Origin: Streptomyces flaveolus
GTDB lineage: Bacteria; Actinomycetota; Actinomycetes; Streptomycetales; Streptomycetaceae
Assembly: GCF_014648815.1 (NCBI RefSeq)
Contig: NZ_BMRV01000011.1
Location: forward strand, 186,001 to 250,000
DNA: 64,000 nucleotides
Direction of reading: 5' to 3'
In this document: positions 24,124 through 32,343 of the stretch, piece by piece
Layout of the letters: each line of letters opens with the position of its first letter
Numbering within the stretch: the first letter of the stretch is position 1
Made by a program: the position numbers and the translations under genes
Notes under the pieces: model-generated
The model's database searches: none
The model's input: the letters and a program-made list of their open reading frames with translations, nothing else
Told to the model about the DNA's origin: nothing

Positions 24124-27100
24124 CAGTACTCGACCTCCTGGGCACGGCGGCGGATCACCGTCACCTCGTCGCGCTGGTTGCCCGTCGGCCCCAGGTAGTT
24201 GAACGCCCAGGACAACTGGGCGTAACCGCCGATGAGATGGGTCGGCTTGAGGAGCAGCCGGGTGAGCGAGTTGTGGATGCCGCCGCGCTTCCCGGTCGTT
24301 TCGGCGAGCGGCACGTTGACCGTGCGTTCCTGGGCGTGGTGCATGTAGACCGTGCCGGGCGGCATGCGGTGCGAGACGATGGCGCGGGCCACGACCACGC
24401 CGTTGCGGTTGACCGCCTCGATCCAGTCGTCGTCGGACACGCCGATCGCGTCCGCGTCCTGGGGCGCCATCCAGATGGTCTGCCCGCCCCGGGACAGCGC
24501 CAGCATGAACAGGTTGTCCTGGTACTCGGAGTGGATGGACCACTTGTTGTGCGGGGTGAGGTAGCGGACCGTCACCTCGCGGTGTCCGTCCGGGCCGAGC
24601 TGCGGCTCGCCGAACAGCCTGCTCATGTCCAGCGGCGGCCGGTACACCGGCAGCGCCTCGCCCAGCTCGTGCATCCAGTCGTGGTCGAGGAAGAAGTGCT
24701 GGCGGCCGGTGAGGGTGTGCCAGGGCTTGAGGTGCTCGGTGTTCAGGGTGAACGCCGTGTACCGCCGCCCGCCGGCCTCGCTGCCCGACCACTCCGGCGA
24801 GGTGATCACCGGCACGGGCGCCGCCTGCGTGTCCGCGTACGTGATCCGCTTGCCCTCGTGCTCGGCGGCCAGGTGGGCCATCTCCTGCCCGGTCTTCGCC
24901 TCCAGGGTGCGGAAACCCTGCGTGGCGAGGCGGCCGTTGGTGGTGCCGGACAGGGCGAGGATGGTGTTGGCGGCCTTCACCGCGGTGTCCAGCGCGGGGC
25001 GCCCGTCGGCCGGGCCGCCGCGCACCGCGCCGTTCGTCCGCCGCAGCAGCTCGACCTCCTCGTCCGGTCTCAGGGTGATGCCCTTGGCGGGCAGCCCCTT
25101 GGTCTCCACCAGCGGTCCCAGCGCCGCGAACTTGGCGCCGACCGCCGTGTAGTCCCGCTCCACGACGGTCAGGTTCGGCAAGGTCCTGCCCGGCTCCGGG
25201 TCGCACTCCCCGCGCTTCCAGTCCCGCACGACCCCGCCGGGCTGGGCGATCTCGCCCGGGGTGTCGTGCTGGAGCGGCGCCGCCACCAGGTCCCTGCGGA
25301 CGCCGAGACGGCCGACGGCCAGCTCGCTCAGCTTCTCGGCCAGCGCCTTGAACGTGTCGAAGTCGGTGCGGGCCTGCCAGGGCGGGTCCACGGCCGGGGA
25401 GAACGCGTGGACGTAGGGGTGCATGTCGGTGCTGGACAGGTCGTGCTTCTCGTACCAGGTCGCGGCCGGCAGCACCACGTCGGACAGCAGCGTCGAGGAG
25501 GTGTGCCGGAAGTCCAGCGACAGCAGCAGGTCGACCTTCCCCTCGGGCGCCTCCTCGTGCCACACCACATCGCGGGGCCGCTCCTCGGGCGACGCCTCCT
25601 GGGCGCGCAGCGACGAGTGCGTGCCCAGCAGGTGCTTGGTGAAGTACTCGGCGCCCTTCGCCGACGAGCCCAGCAGGTTGGCCCGCCACAGCGTCACGAT
25701 CCGCGGCCAGTTCTCCGGGGCGTCCGGGTCCTCGCAGGCGAACTTCAGCGTGCCCGCGCGCAGTTCGGCCACGGCGTTCGCCACCGGGTCGCCGGGGGTC
25801 TCGCCCAGCTCCAGCGGGTTGCGGTCGAAGGTCGGGTACGACGGCATCCACCCCGTGCGCGCCGACAGCGCCAGGCAGTCCGCGGCCGTCATCCCCGCGA
25901 GCCGCCCCTCACCGAGGGGCGAGGCCAGCACGTCCGCACCGAACCGGTCGTAGCGGAACTGGTCGGTGTTCAGGTACCAGTACGCCGTGCCGATCATCTG
26001 GCGCGGCGGCCGGGACCAGTCCGTCGCGGCGGCCAGCGACGCCCAGCCGGTCACCGGGCGGCACTTCTCCTGGCCCACGTAGTGCGCCCAGCCGCCGCCG
26101 TTGCGGCCCTGGCAGCCGGTCAGCTGGAGCAGCGCGAGGAAGGCCCGGTAGATCGTCTCCGAGTGGAACCAGTGGTTGGTGCCCGCGCCCATCAGGATCA
26201 TGCAGCGGCCCTTGGACCTCTCGGCGGTCCGCGCGAACTCGCGGGCGATCCGCACACAGGCCGCCGCCGGGACCGAGGTGTGCGTCTGCTGCCACGCGGG
26301 GGTGCCGGGCGCGCCCGCGTCCTCGTACGACGCCGGCCAGTCGCCCGGCACCCCGGCCCGGGCCACGCCGTACTGCGCCAGCAGCAGGTCGAACACGGTC
26401 GTCACCAGCGGCCCGCCCGGTCCGCCCAGCCGGGTGGCGGGCACGCCCCGCCGGACGACGTCCCCCCGGCCCTGGCCGTGTGCGCCGCCCTCGGTGTCGA
26501 AGCGGGGGAGGAGCACCTCGACGCCCGCCGCCGCCTCGTGGCCGTACAGGCTCAGCCGGGGGCGCACGTCACCGAGGTCCAGGTTCCACTTCCCCCGGTC
26601 CGCCTCGTTCCAGCGGAAGCCCAGCGACCCGCCCGGCACCACCGCGCGGCCCGTCACCTCGTCCAGCACGACCGTCTTCCACTCCGCGTCCCGGCCCTCC
26701 TGCCCGAGGTCGGCGGCGCGCAGGAACTTCGCCGGCACGTACGCCCCGTCCCGCTCGGTCAGCGTCACCAGGAACGGCAGGTCGGTGAAGCGCCGCACGT
26801 AGTCGTCGAAGAAGGGCGTGACCCGGTCGACGAAGAACTCCTTGAGGACCACGTGCCCCATCGCCAGCGCCAGCGCCGCGTCCGTGCCCGGGTGCGGGTG
26901 CAGCCACTGGTCGGCGAACTTGGCGTTGTCGGCGTAGTCGGGCGCGACGACGACCACCTTCTGACCCCGGTAGCGGGCCTCCGCCATCCAGTGCGCGTCC
27001 GGCGTGCGGGTCACCGGGACGTTGGAGCCCCACATGATCAGATACGCCGCGTCCCACCAGTCGCCCGACTCGGGCACGTCCGTCTGGTCGCCGAAGACCT

Positions 27101-27818
27101 GCGGGGAGGCCACCGGCAGGTCGGCGTACCAGTCGTAGAACGACAGCATCGGGGCGCCGATGAGGGAGTGGAAGCGGGCCCCGGCCGCGTGCGACACCAT
27201 CGACATCGCCGGGATGGGGGAGAACCCGGCGATCCGGTCCGGTCCCTGGTGCCGGATGGTGTGGACGTGGGCCGCGGCGACCATCTCCACCGCGTCGTCC
27301 CAGCTCGCCCGGACCAGCCCGCCCTTGCCCCGCGCCCGCTGGTAGCGCCGCCGGCGCTCCGGATCGCCCTGGATGTCGGCCCAGGCCAGCACCGGGTCCC
27401 CGAGCCGGGCCCGGGCCTCGCGGTACATGTCCAGCAGCACCCCGCGCACGTACGGGTGGCGCACGCGGGTCGGCGAGTACGTGTACCAGGAGAACGCGGC
27501 GCCCCGGGGACAGCCGCGCGGCTCGTACTCCGGACGGTCCGGGCCGACCGACGGATAGTCCGTCGCCTGGGTCTCCCAGGTGATGATGCCGTCCTTGACG
27601 AACACGTTCCAGCGGCAGGAGCCCGTGCAGTTCACGCCGTGCGTGGAGGTCACGACCTTGTCGTGGCTCCAGCGGTCCCGGTAGAACGCGTCCGACTCCC
27701 GCCCGCCGACCAGCCCGATGCTGTGCAGGTCGGGGGCGGCGGTGCCGGGCCGGAAGAACCGGCCCGCGCGCAGCAGCGCCGCGCCCGGCTCGGTGGGCGG
27801 TGTCCGCGTGTCGGTCAC
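24123..27818 (-). CDS. narG: Respiratory nitrate reductase alpha subunit (Mo-bisMGD)
   Basis: 1231 residues, normal NarG length. It reduces nitrate to nitrite at a molybdenum bis-MGD site. The FS0 cluster ligands are visible: His60 and Cys64/Cys68 in THGVNCTGSCRW and Cys103 in RGCPRGAAFSW. The molybdenum Asp lies in FYDWYADLPVASPQ. No Tat signal is present, so the active site is cytoplasmic as in NarGHI. It starts at GTG 27818 with AAGGGAG upstream and is the first gene of the operon. No nitrate transporter or NarL-type regulator is beside it in this window. Confidence 0.97.
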   Translation of the reverse strand: MTDTRTPPTEPGAALLRAGRFFRPGTAAPDLHSIGLVGGRESDAFYRDRWSHDKVVTSTHGVNCTGSCRWNVFVKDGIITWETQATDYPSVGPDRPEYEPRGCPRGAAFSWYTYSPTRVRHPYVRGVLLDMYREARARLGDPVLAWADIQGDPERRRRYQRARGKGGLVRASWDDAVEMVAAAHVHTIRHQGPDRIAGFSPIPAMSMVSHAAGARFHSLIGAPMLSFYDWYADLPVASPQVFGDQTDVPESGDWWDAAYLIMWGSNVPVTRTPDAHWMAEARYRGQKVVVVAPDYADNAKFADQWLHPHPGTDAALALAMGHVVLKEFFVDRVTPFFDDYVRRFTDLPFLVTLTERDGAYVPAKFLRAADLGQEGRDAEWKTVVLDEVTGRAVVPGGSLGFRWNEADRGKWNLDLGDVRPRLSLYGHEAAAGVEVLLPRFDTEGGAHGQGRGDVVRRGVPATRLGGPGGPLVTTVFDLLLAQYGVARAGVPGDWPASYEDAGAPGTPAWQQTHTSVPAAACVRIAREFARTAERSKGRCMILMGAGTNHWFHSETIYRAFLALLQLTGCQGRNGGGWAHYVGQEKCRPVTGWASLAAATDWSRPPRQMIGTAYWYLNTDQFRYDRFGADVLASPLGEGRLAGMTAADCLALSARTGWMPSYPTFDRNPLELGETPGDPVANAVAELRAGTLKFACEDPDAPENWPRIVTLWRANLLGSSAKGAEYFTKHLLGTHSSLRAQEASPEERPRDVVWHEEAPEGKVDLLLSLDFRHTSSTLLSDVVLPAATWYEKHDLSSTDMHPYVHAFSPAVDPPWQARTDFDTFKALAEKLSELAVGRLGVRRDLVAAPLQHDTPGEIAQPGGVVRDWKRGECDPEPGRTLPNLTVVERDYTAVGAKFAALGPLVETKGLPAKGITLRPDEEVELLRRTNGAVRGGPADGRPALDTAVKAANTILALSGTTNGRLATQGFRTLEAKTGQEMAHLAAEHEGKRITYADTQAAPVPVITSPEWSGSEAGGRRYTAFTLNTEHLKPWHTLTGRQHFFLDHDWMHELGEALPVYRPPLDMSRLFGEPQLGPDGHREVTVRYLTPHNKWSIHSEYQDNLFMLALSRGGQTIWMAPQDADAIGVSDDDWIEAVNRNGVVVARAIVSHRMPPGTVYMHHAQERTVNVPLAETTGKRGGIHNSLTRLLLKPTHLIGGYAQLSWAFNYLGPTGNQRDEVTVIRRRAQEVEY

Positions 27819-27919
27819 GTGCGCTCCCTTGCTCGCCTGGCTCCGAACCTAGGGGCCGCAGGGATCGCCCACCTGTCCGCGGCGCCCGTACGGGTCAGGG
27901 CGCGCGGTGCCGGGACGGT

Positions 27920-28735
27920 TCAGGACTTGCGCGCCACCCCCGCGTACACCGGGACGATGCCCTCCGTCTGGGCCGCCACGTCCTCGGGGTCCGGCCGCCA
28001 ACCGGTCACCGGGATGACGCCGGGGCCCAGCAGCTCCAGGCCGTCGAAGAAACGTGCGAACTCGGCGAGCGAGCGCGGGTGGAACGGCGTGCCGCTGCGG
28101 GCGAACAGATTGGCGGCCCGGCCGACCGCCTCCGGGTTCAGGTCGGGCGTGACCTGCGAGAGGATCAGGAAGCTGCCCGGCGCCAGGGCGTCGACGTACC
28201 GCTTCAGCAGCCCGTGCACGTCGTCGCCGTCCGCCGCGTCCCCGAGGTAGTGCGTCAGGGCCACCAGCGACAGGGCGACCGGCCGCTCGAAGTCCAGGCA
28301 CTCGCCGGCCAGCCGCAGGATGGTGTCCGGGTCCCGGACATCCGCGTGGACGTACTCGGTGCCGCCCTCCGCCGAGCCGTGCAGCAGCGCCTCGGCGTGC
28401 CGGAGCACGATCGGGTCGTTGTCGGCGTACACCACCCGCGCCTCCGGTGCCACGCCCTGGGCCACCTGGTGCAGGTTCGGCTCGGTGGGGATGCCCGTGC
28501 CAATGTCCAGGAACTGGCGGATCCCGGCGTCGGCGACCGTACGGACCGCCCGCTGCATGAACCGGCGGTTGGCACGCGCCCCGCGCACCGCCGTGTCGTC
28601 CACGGCCAGGATCTTCCGGGCCAGTTCCTCGTCCACGGGGTAGTTGTCCTTGCCGCCCAGCCACCAGTCGTAGACGCGGGCCGGATGCGGCCGGCTGGTG
28701 TCGATGGGGGTGGACGCGGCGTCGGATCCGGTCAT
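27920..28735 (-). CDS. SAM-dependent methyltransferase, PF04672-like
   Basis: 271 residues. It opens with the family signature PHPARVYDWWLGGKDNYPVD, followed by QFLDIGTGIPTEPNLHQVAQ (SAM-binding motif I), VVYADNDPIVLRHAEALL and LSLVALTHYLGD. This matches the actinobacterial S-adenosyl methyltransferase family formerly called DUF574, present in many copies per Streptomyces genome and commonly paired with XRE regulators. The start is ATG 28735. It lies 43 bases after the XRE gene at 28779 on the same strand and probably shares its transcript. The acceptor is unknown. Confidence 0.88.
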   Translation of the reverse strand: MTGSDAASTPIDTSRPHPARVYDWWLGGKDNYPVDEELARKILAVDDTAVRGARANRRFMQRAVRTVADAGIRQFLDIGTGIPTEPNLHQVAQGVAPEARVVYADNDPIVLRHAEALLHGSAEGGTEYVHADVRDPDTILRLAGECLDFERPVALSLVALTHYLGDAADGDDVHGLLKRYVDALAPGSFLILSQVTPDLNPEAVGRAANLFARSGTPFHPRSLAEFARFFDGLELLGPGVIPVTGWRPDPEDVAAQTEGIVPVYAGVARKS

Positions 28736-28778
28736 GCGGTGTGTTCTCCCTCAGGGATGGTGCTGACGGGTGGCCGGG

Positions 28779-29642
28779 TCAGTAGTTCTCGCGGTACTCC
28801 CGCAGGATCTTCTCGGTGCGCTGGGTGGAGGCGGCGCGTGCCGTCATGTGGTCCAGGACCTCCAGGTGGGTGGAGACCTCCGCGCGGGAGTCGAGGTAGA
28901 GCGCGCCGGTCAGGTACTCGGTGAAGACCATGTCGGGCAGCTCCGGCTCGGCGAAACGGAACAGGGTGAACGGGGCGTACGTCCCCGGGTGCGGACCGTC
29001 CTCGAACTCGGCGACCTGGAGGGTCACCCGGTCCCGGACGGCGAACTCCAGCAGCCGGTCGAGCTGTTCGCGCATCACCCGGCCGTGGACGCTCACCGGG
29101 CGCCGCAGCACCGTCTCGTCCATGATCACCCACAGGTGCGGCGGGTCCGGCCGGTCCAGCAGGCGCTGCCGTTCCATGCGCAGGGACACGTGCCGTTCGA
29201 CCGCCTCCTGGCCCGCGGTCCCTATCGTCCCGGCGTCCAGGACCGCACGGGCGTAGTCCTCGGTCTGGAGCAGGCCGGGCACGAAGTGCGGCTCGTAGGA
29301 GCGGACGATCCGTGCCGCGCCCTCCAGGCTCACGTACAGGCTGAACCAGTCCGGCAGCACGTCGGTGTAGCGCTGCCACCAGCCCGGCCGGTTCGCCTCC
29401 TCGGCCAGCGTGACGAACGCCGCGACCTCTTCCTCGGGCACCCCGAACGCCGTCAACAGGATCTGGACATACGGTATTTTCAGCGCGACCTCGGCCGTTT
29501 CCATGCGGCGTACGGTCGCCGGGGCCACCCGGAGCACCTTGGCGGCCTCCTCGCGCTTGAGGCCCGCCCGCTCGCGCAGCTCCTGGAGCCGCTTGCCCAG
29601 CACCACCTGACCCACGGTGGGTGCCACCCGCCGCTCACTCAC
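28779..29642 (-). CDS. XRE-family regulator with DUF5753 domain
   Basis: 287 residues from GTG 29642, chosen for the GGGGAGG 6 bases before it. An XRE-type helix-turn-helix fills residues about 10-70 (LKREEAAKVLRVAPATVRRM), and the remaining 200 residues are the DUF5753 domain (SYEPHFVPGLLQTEDYARAV; MDETVLRRPV; YLTGALYLDSRAEV). Such regulators usually sit beside a small DUF397 protein; here the partner is a methyltransferase instead. Palindromes in the divergent upstream region are likely autoregulatory sites. Confidence 0.87.
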   Translation of the reverse strand: MSERRVAPTVGQVVLGKRLQELRERAGLKREEAAKVLRVAPATVRRMETAEVALKIPYVQILLTAFGVPEEEVAAFVTLAEEANRPGWWQRYTDVLPDWFSLYVSLEGAARIVRSYEPHFVPGLLQTEDYARAVLDAGTIGTAGQEAVERHVSLRMERQRLLDRPDPPHLWVIMDETVLRRPVSVHGRVMREQLDRLLEFAVRDRVTLQVAEFEDGPHPGTYAPFTLFRFAEPELPDMVFTEYLTGALYLDSRAEVSTHLEVLDHMTARAASTQRTEKILREYRENY

Positions 29643-29728
29643 GCCACGCCTCCCCAACGCGCCCAAGTCCCCCCGCAGTCTGTCATGTTCCGCCACCGGC
29701 CCCACAGGGGCTCAGGGGCGGCGACCGC

Positions 29729-29768
29729 ATTACCCCTCGGGTAATCGACCGATTCCCGTCCGGACGGG
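29729..29768. promoter_or_regulatory. Two palindromes in the divergent XRE/membrane-protein promoter region
   Basis: ATTACCC-CTC-GGGTAAT (29729-29745) and CCCGTCCGGACGGG (29755-29768) are perfect inverted repeats placed between the XRE start at 29642 and the membrane-protein start at 29863. They suit dimeric regulators; the adjacent XRE protein is the first candidate. Confidence 0.5.
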
Positions 29769-29782
29769 ATCGTGGAGACACA

Positions 29783-29820
29783 CCGGGGGCCGGACCGGCG
29801 CACTCCGGCCCGGCCCCCGG
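29783..29820. other. Long leader hairpin before the 29863 gene
   Basis: Arms 29783-29798 and 29805-29820 pair over 15 of 16 positions with one A/C mismatch and a 6-base loop. No gene ends nearby, so it is not an ordinary terminator. It would lie in the 5' leader of the small membrane-protein gene if transcription starts near the upstream palindromes. Confidence 0.5.
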
Positions 29821-29862
29821 TTCCCCGCAGCCTTGCCCGATCCCGACGGAGGGTGACCCGCC

Positions 29863-30288
29863 ATGTCCACGAACCAGCTCGCCGCACTCGCCCGCACCCT
29901 CGAGCCGCAGCTGATGCTCCGCCGCTTCCTGGCCCTGGACGCGGTCGTGACCGGCACCAACGCGCTCGCCTACCTCGCCCTGTCCGGGCCGCTGGGCCGC
30001 TTCCTCGGGGCCGGCTCCGGGCTGCTGCTCGGCATCGGCGCGTTCCTCGCCGTGTACACGGCCGCCGTGGGTCTGGTGGCCGCACGCCGGCACCCGCCGG
30101 CCCTCGCGGTGCGGGCCGTCGTGGAGGCCAACCTGGCCTGGTCGGCGCTGAGTCTCGCCGCCCTGGCCCTCTGGCTCTCGCCCACCACGGCCGGCGCGGT
30201 GTGGACGGTGCTCCAGGCGCTGGTCGTCACGGGATTCGCGCTGCTCCAGTACGCGGCACTGAGGCAGCGTCAGGACACGAGCGTCTGA
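29863..30288 (+). CDS. Four-span membrane protein of unknown function
   Basis: 141 residues from ATG 29863, with GGAGGG upstream. Four hydrophobic segments are evident: LALDAVVTGTNALAYLALSG, GLLLGIGAFLAVYTAAVGLV, LAWSALSLAALALWLS and VWTVLQALVVTGFALLQYAA. Actinobacterial homologues exist without a known role, to my recollection. Its last 19 bases overlap the convergent XRE gene at 30270. Its leader contains a strong hairpin. Confidence 0.72.
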   Translation: MSTNQLAALARTLEPQLMLRRFLALDAVVTGTNALAYLALSGPLGRFLGAGSGLLLGIGAFLAVYTAAVGLVAARRHPPALAVRAVVEANLAWSALSLAALALWLSPTTAGAVWTVLQALVVTGFALLQYAALRQRQDTSV

Positions 30289-31085
30289 AGGTACTTGACC
30301 GTCGCCGGGTCGGCCGGGAGCAGCGTCTCGATGGCCAGCTCGGCGACCGTCACGTCCATCGGCGTGTTGAAGGTGGAGATGGACGAGATGAACGACAGCG
30401 TCCGGCCCTCGTGCTCGATCCGCAACGGCAGCGCGAAGTACGGCACCGGCTCGTCCGGTTCCTCGTCGTGGGCGTCGTCCGGCACCGGGTACGCCGCGAC
30501 CTCCTCGTACAGCGCCCGCAGGGCCTGTGAGCGGTCCAGGGCGATCTGCCGCTGCATCTGCTCCAGCAGGTGCCCGCGCCACTCGCGCAGGTTGCGGATG
30601 CGCGGCGCCAGGCCCTCGGGGTGCAGGGCCAGCCGCATCGCGTTCGGCCGGGGCGCGAGCAGGTGCTCGGGGAGGCCGTCCATCAGCATCGCGATGCCCC
30701 GGTTGGCGGCCAGCACCTCGTACCGCGCGTCGACCACCAGCGCGGGATAGGGCTCGTAGCCCCTGATCAGGCGCTCCATGCCCGCGCGCAGGGCGTCCAG
30801 CGCCGGGTCGTCCAGCGGGGTCTCCGGGTAGTGCGGGGCGTAGCCCGCCGCGAGGAGCAGCGCGTTGCGCTCCCGCATGGGGACGTCGAGCCGGTCGGCG
30901 AGCCGCAGCACCATCTCCTCGCTCGGCCGGGAACGCCCCGTCTCGATGAAGCTGATGTGCCGGGCGGAGGAATCGGCGCGCAGCGACAGCTCCAGCTGGC
31001 TGATCCGCCGCCGTTCCCGCCAGGCCCGCAGCAGCGGGCCCACGCCCTGGGCGGTGGGGGTGGTACCGGACATGAGTGCGGTCAT
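30270..31085 (-). CDS. XRE-family regulator with MmyB-like ligand-binding domain
   Basis: 271 residues. The N-terminal helix-turn-helix is RISQLELSLRADSSARHISF followed by ETGRSRPSEEMVLRLADRLD, and the remainder is the PAS-like MmyB ligand-binding domain (YPALVVDARYEVLAANRGIA; LALHPEGLAPRIRNLREW). MmyB-type proteins control methylenomycin genes in S. coelicolor and have many paralogues; the ligand may be an acyl or lipid-like molecule. No clear ribosome site exists for ATG 31085 or ATG 31073; a leaderless transcript starting near 31085 is possible. The 3' end overlaps the convergent membrane-protein gene. Confidence 0.86.
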   Translation of the reverse strand: MTALMSGTTPTAQGVGPLLRAWRERRRISQLELSLRADSSARHISFIETGRSRPSEEMVLRLADRLDVPMRERNALLLAAGYAPHYPETPLDDPALDALRAGMERLIRGYEPYPALVVDARYEVLAANRGIAMLMDGLPEHLLAPRPNAMRLALHPEGLAPRIRNLREWRGHLLEQMQRQIALDRSQALRALYEEVAAYPVPDDAHDEEPDEPVPYFALPLRIEHEGRTLSFISSISTFNTPMDVTVAELAIETLLPADPATVKYLQTLVS

Positions 31086-31216
31086 ACGCGGAACGGTAGT
31101 CGACCGCGGGCCCGGCGCGTCCGGCGTCGCGGGCCAGGGCCACGGCGGCCCCGCTGTGGCAGGCTGTCGAGGGTACGGCACCGTGCCCGCACCCCAGCAG
31201 ACGAGGAGCGCAGCCC

Positions 31217-31522
31217 ATGCCCGTGGAACCGCTGTCGCAGAAGGAGATCGAGGAGCGCCTGGCCGAGCTGCCGGGCTGGTCCCTCGACGGGGACCGCCTC
31301 ACCCGCGCCTACCGGCTCGACTCGCACTTCGCGGCGACCGCGATGGTCGTGCACGTCGCGCAGGTGCAGGAGGAACTCGACCACCACTCCGACCTGACCC
31401 TCGGCTACAACACGGTGACCCTGGCGGTCAGCACCCACAGCGCGGGCGGCGTCGTCACCGAGAAGGACGTCGAGCTCGCCCGCAGGGTGGAGGACCTGGC
31501 CGGGAGCCACGGGGCACACTGA
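31217..31522 (+). CDS. Pterin-4a-carbinolamine dehydratase (PCD/DCoH family)
   Basis: 101 residues, full length for the family, ATG 31217 with GAGGAG upstream. The active-site motif is ELDHHSDLTLGYNTVTLAVS, with the paired histidines that dehydrate 4a-hydroxy-tetrahydropterin, and ends with THSAGGVVTEKDVELARRVE. The enzyme recycles tetrahydrobiopterin after aromatic amino acid hydroxylases, or works in molybdopterin-related pterin metabolism. The methyltransferase gene begins 5 bases after its stop, so the two are cotranscribed. Confidence 0.92.
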   Translation: MPVEPLSQKEIEERLAELPGWSLDGDRLTRAYRLDSHFAATAMVVHVAQVQEELDHHSDLTLGYNTVTLAVSTHSAGGVVTEKDVELARRVEDLAGSHGAH

Positions 31523-31526
31523 CGGT

Positions 31527-32267
31527 GTGCTCGACTACGACGAAGAAGCGGAACGCTACGACGCCCTGCGCGGCGGAGAGCCCCGCGCCGAAGCCGCCGC
31601 CCGGGCGGTCCTGAGCCTCGTTCCCCCGCACGCCCGCGGCCTGCTCGACGTCGCCTGCGGCACCGGTATCGTCACCGGACGGCTCGCGGCCGGACGGGCG
31701 GGCCTGCGCGTGACCGGCGCCGACCTCGCCCCCGCGATGGCCCGCCGGGCCGCCGCCCGGCTGCCCGGCGCCGTCGTGCTGGCCGACAGCCGCCGGCTGC
31801 CCTTCCGGGACGGTGAGTTCGACGCCGTGAGCAGCGTGTGGCTGCTGCACCTGGCCCCCGGCGCCGAGGACGTGCGCACCATCGTCGGCGAGTGCGCCCG
31901 CGTGCTGCGGCCCGGCGGGGTGTATGTGACGACGGTCGACAAGGGCGCCGCGCACAACGTGGGCAGCGACATCGACGCCGTGCTCGCCACCCGCCCGCCC
32001 AGCACCGCACGCGACGCCGCCGAGGTGGTCGAGTCGTACGCCCGCGCCCACGGCCTGACACCGGCCGGCGAGGCCCGCTTCACCGGCCACGGCCAGGGCC
32101 GCAGCCCCCGTCGTACGGTGGCCGACCTGCGGCGGGGCTGGTTCGTCACGCTACCGCCGGGCGGGGAGCTCGCCGAACGCTTCGCCACTCGGCTGGAGGC
32201 GCTGCCGGACCAGGAACGGCCCCGGCCGGACCCGGTGTTCACCCTGAGGGCGTTCGCGAAAGCGTAG
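31527..32267 (+). CDS. Class I SAM-dependent methyltransferase
   Basis: 246 residues from GTG 31527, 5 bases behind the pterin dehydratase. Motif I is LLDVACGTGIVTGRL, the acidic residue after strand 2 is in VTGADLAPAMARRA, and ADSRRLPFRDGEFDAVSSVW with LLHLAPG and RVLRPGGVYVTTVDKG complete the Methyltransf_11-like domain. The C-terminal 80 residues show no recognised acceptor domain. Possibly a small-molecule methyltransferase; the substrate is unknown. Confidence 0.88.
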   Translation: MLDYDEEAERYDALRGGEPRAEAAARAVLSLVPPHARGLLDVACGTGIVTGRLAAGRAGLRVTGADLAPAMARRAAARLPGAVVLADSRRLPFRDGEFDAVSSVWLLHLAPGAEDVRTIVGECARVLRPGGVYVTTVDKGAAHNVGSDIDAVLATRPPSTARDAAEVVESYARAHGLTPAGEARFTGHGQGRSPRRTVADLRRGWFVTLPPGGELAERFATRLEALPDQERPRPDPVFTLRAFAKA

Positions 32268-32343
32268 GCGCCGGGCGGCAACCCCGGCGCCCCCGGTGGC
32301 GACCGAGAGGCGGAATGCATCCGTCCTCCAGGAGGTTCGTCAC

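Noticed and set aside
27819..27919. Possible DevR/OsdR (hypoxia) box upstream of narG
   Set aside because: CCCTGCGGCCCC-like segments are only a loose match to the GGGAC-N-GTCCC pattern and common by chance at this GC content.
24237..28250. A 1337-codon frame antisense to narG and beyond
   Set aside because: Composition is Arg/Gly/Val/Leu-rich without any domain, it mirrors narG codon periodicity, and the sense strand holds a fully conserved gene.
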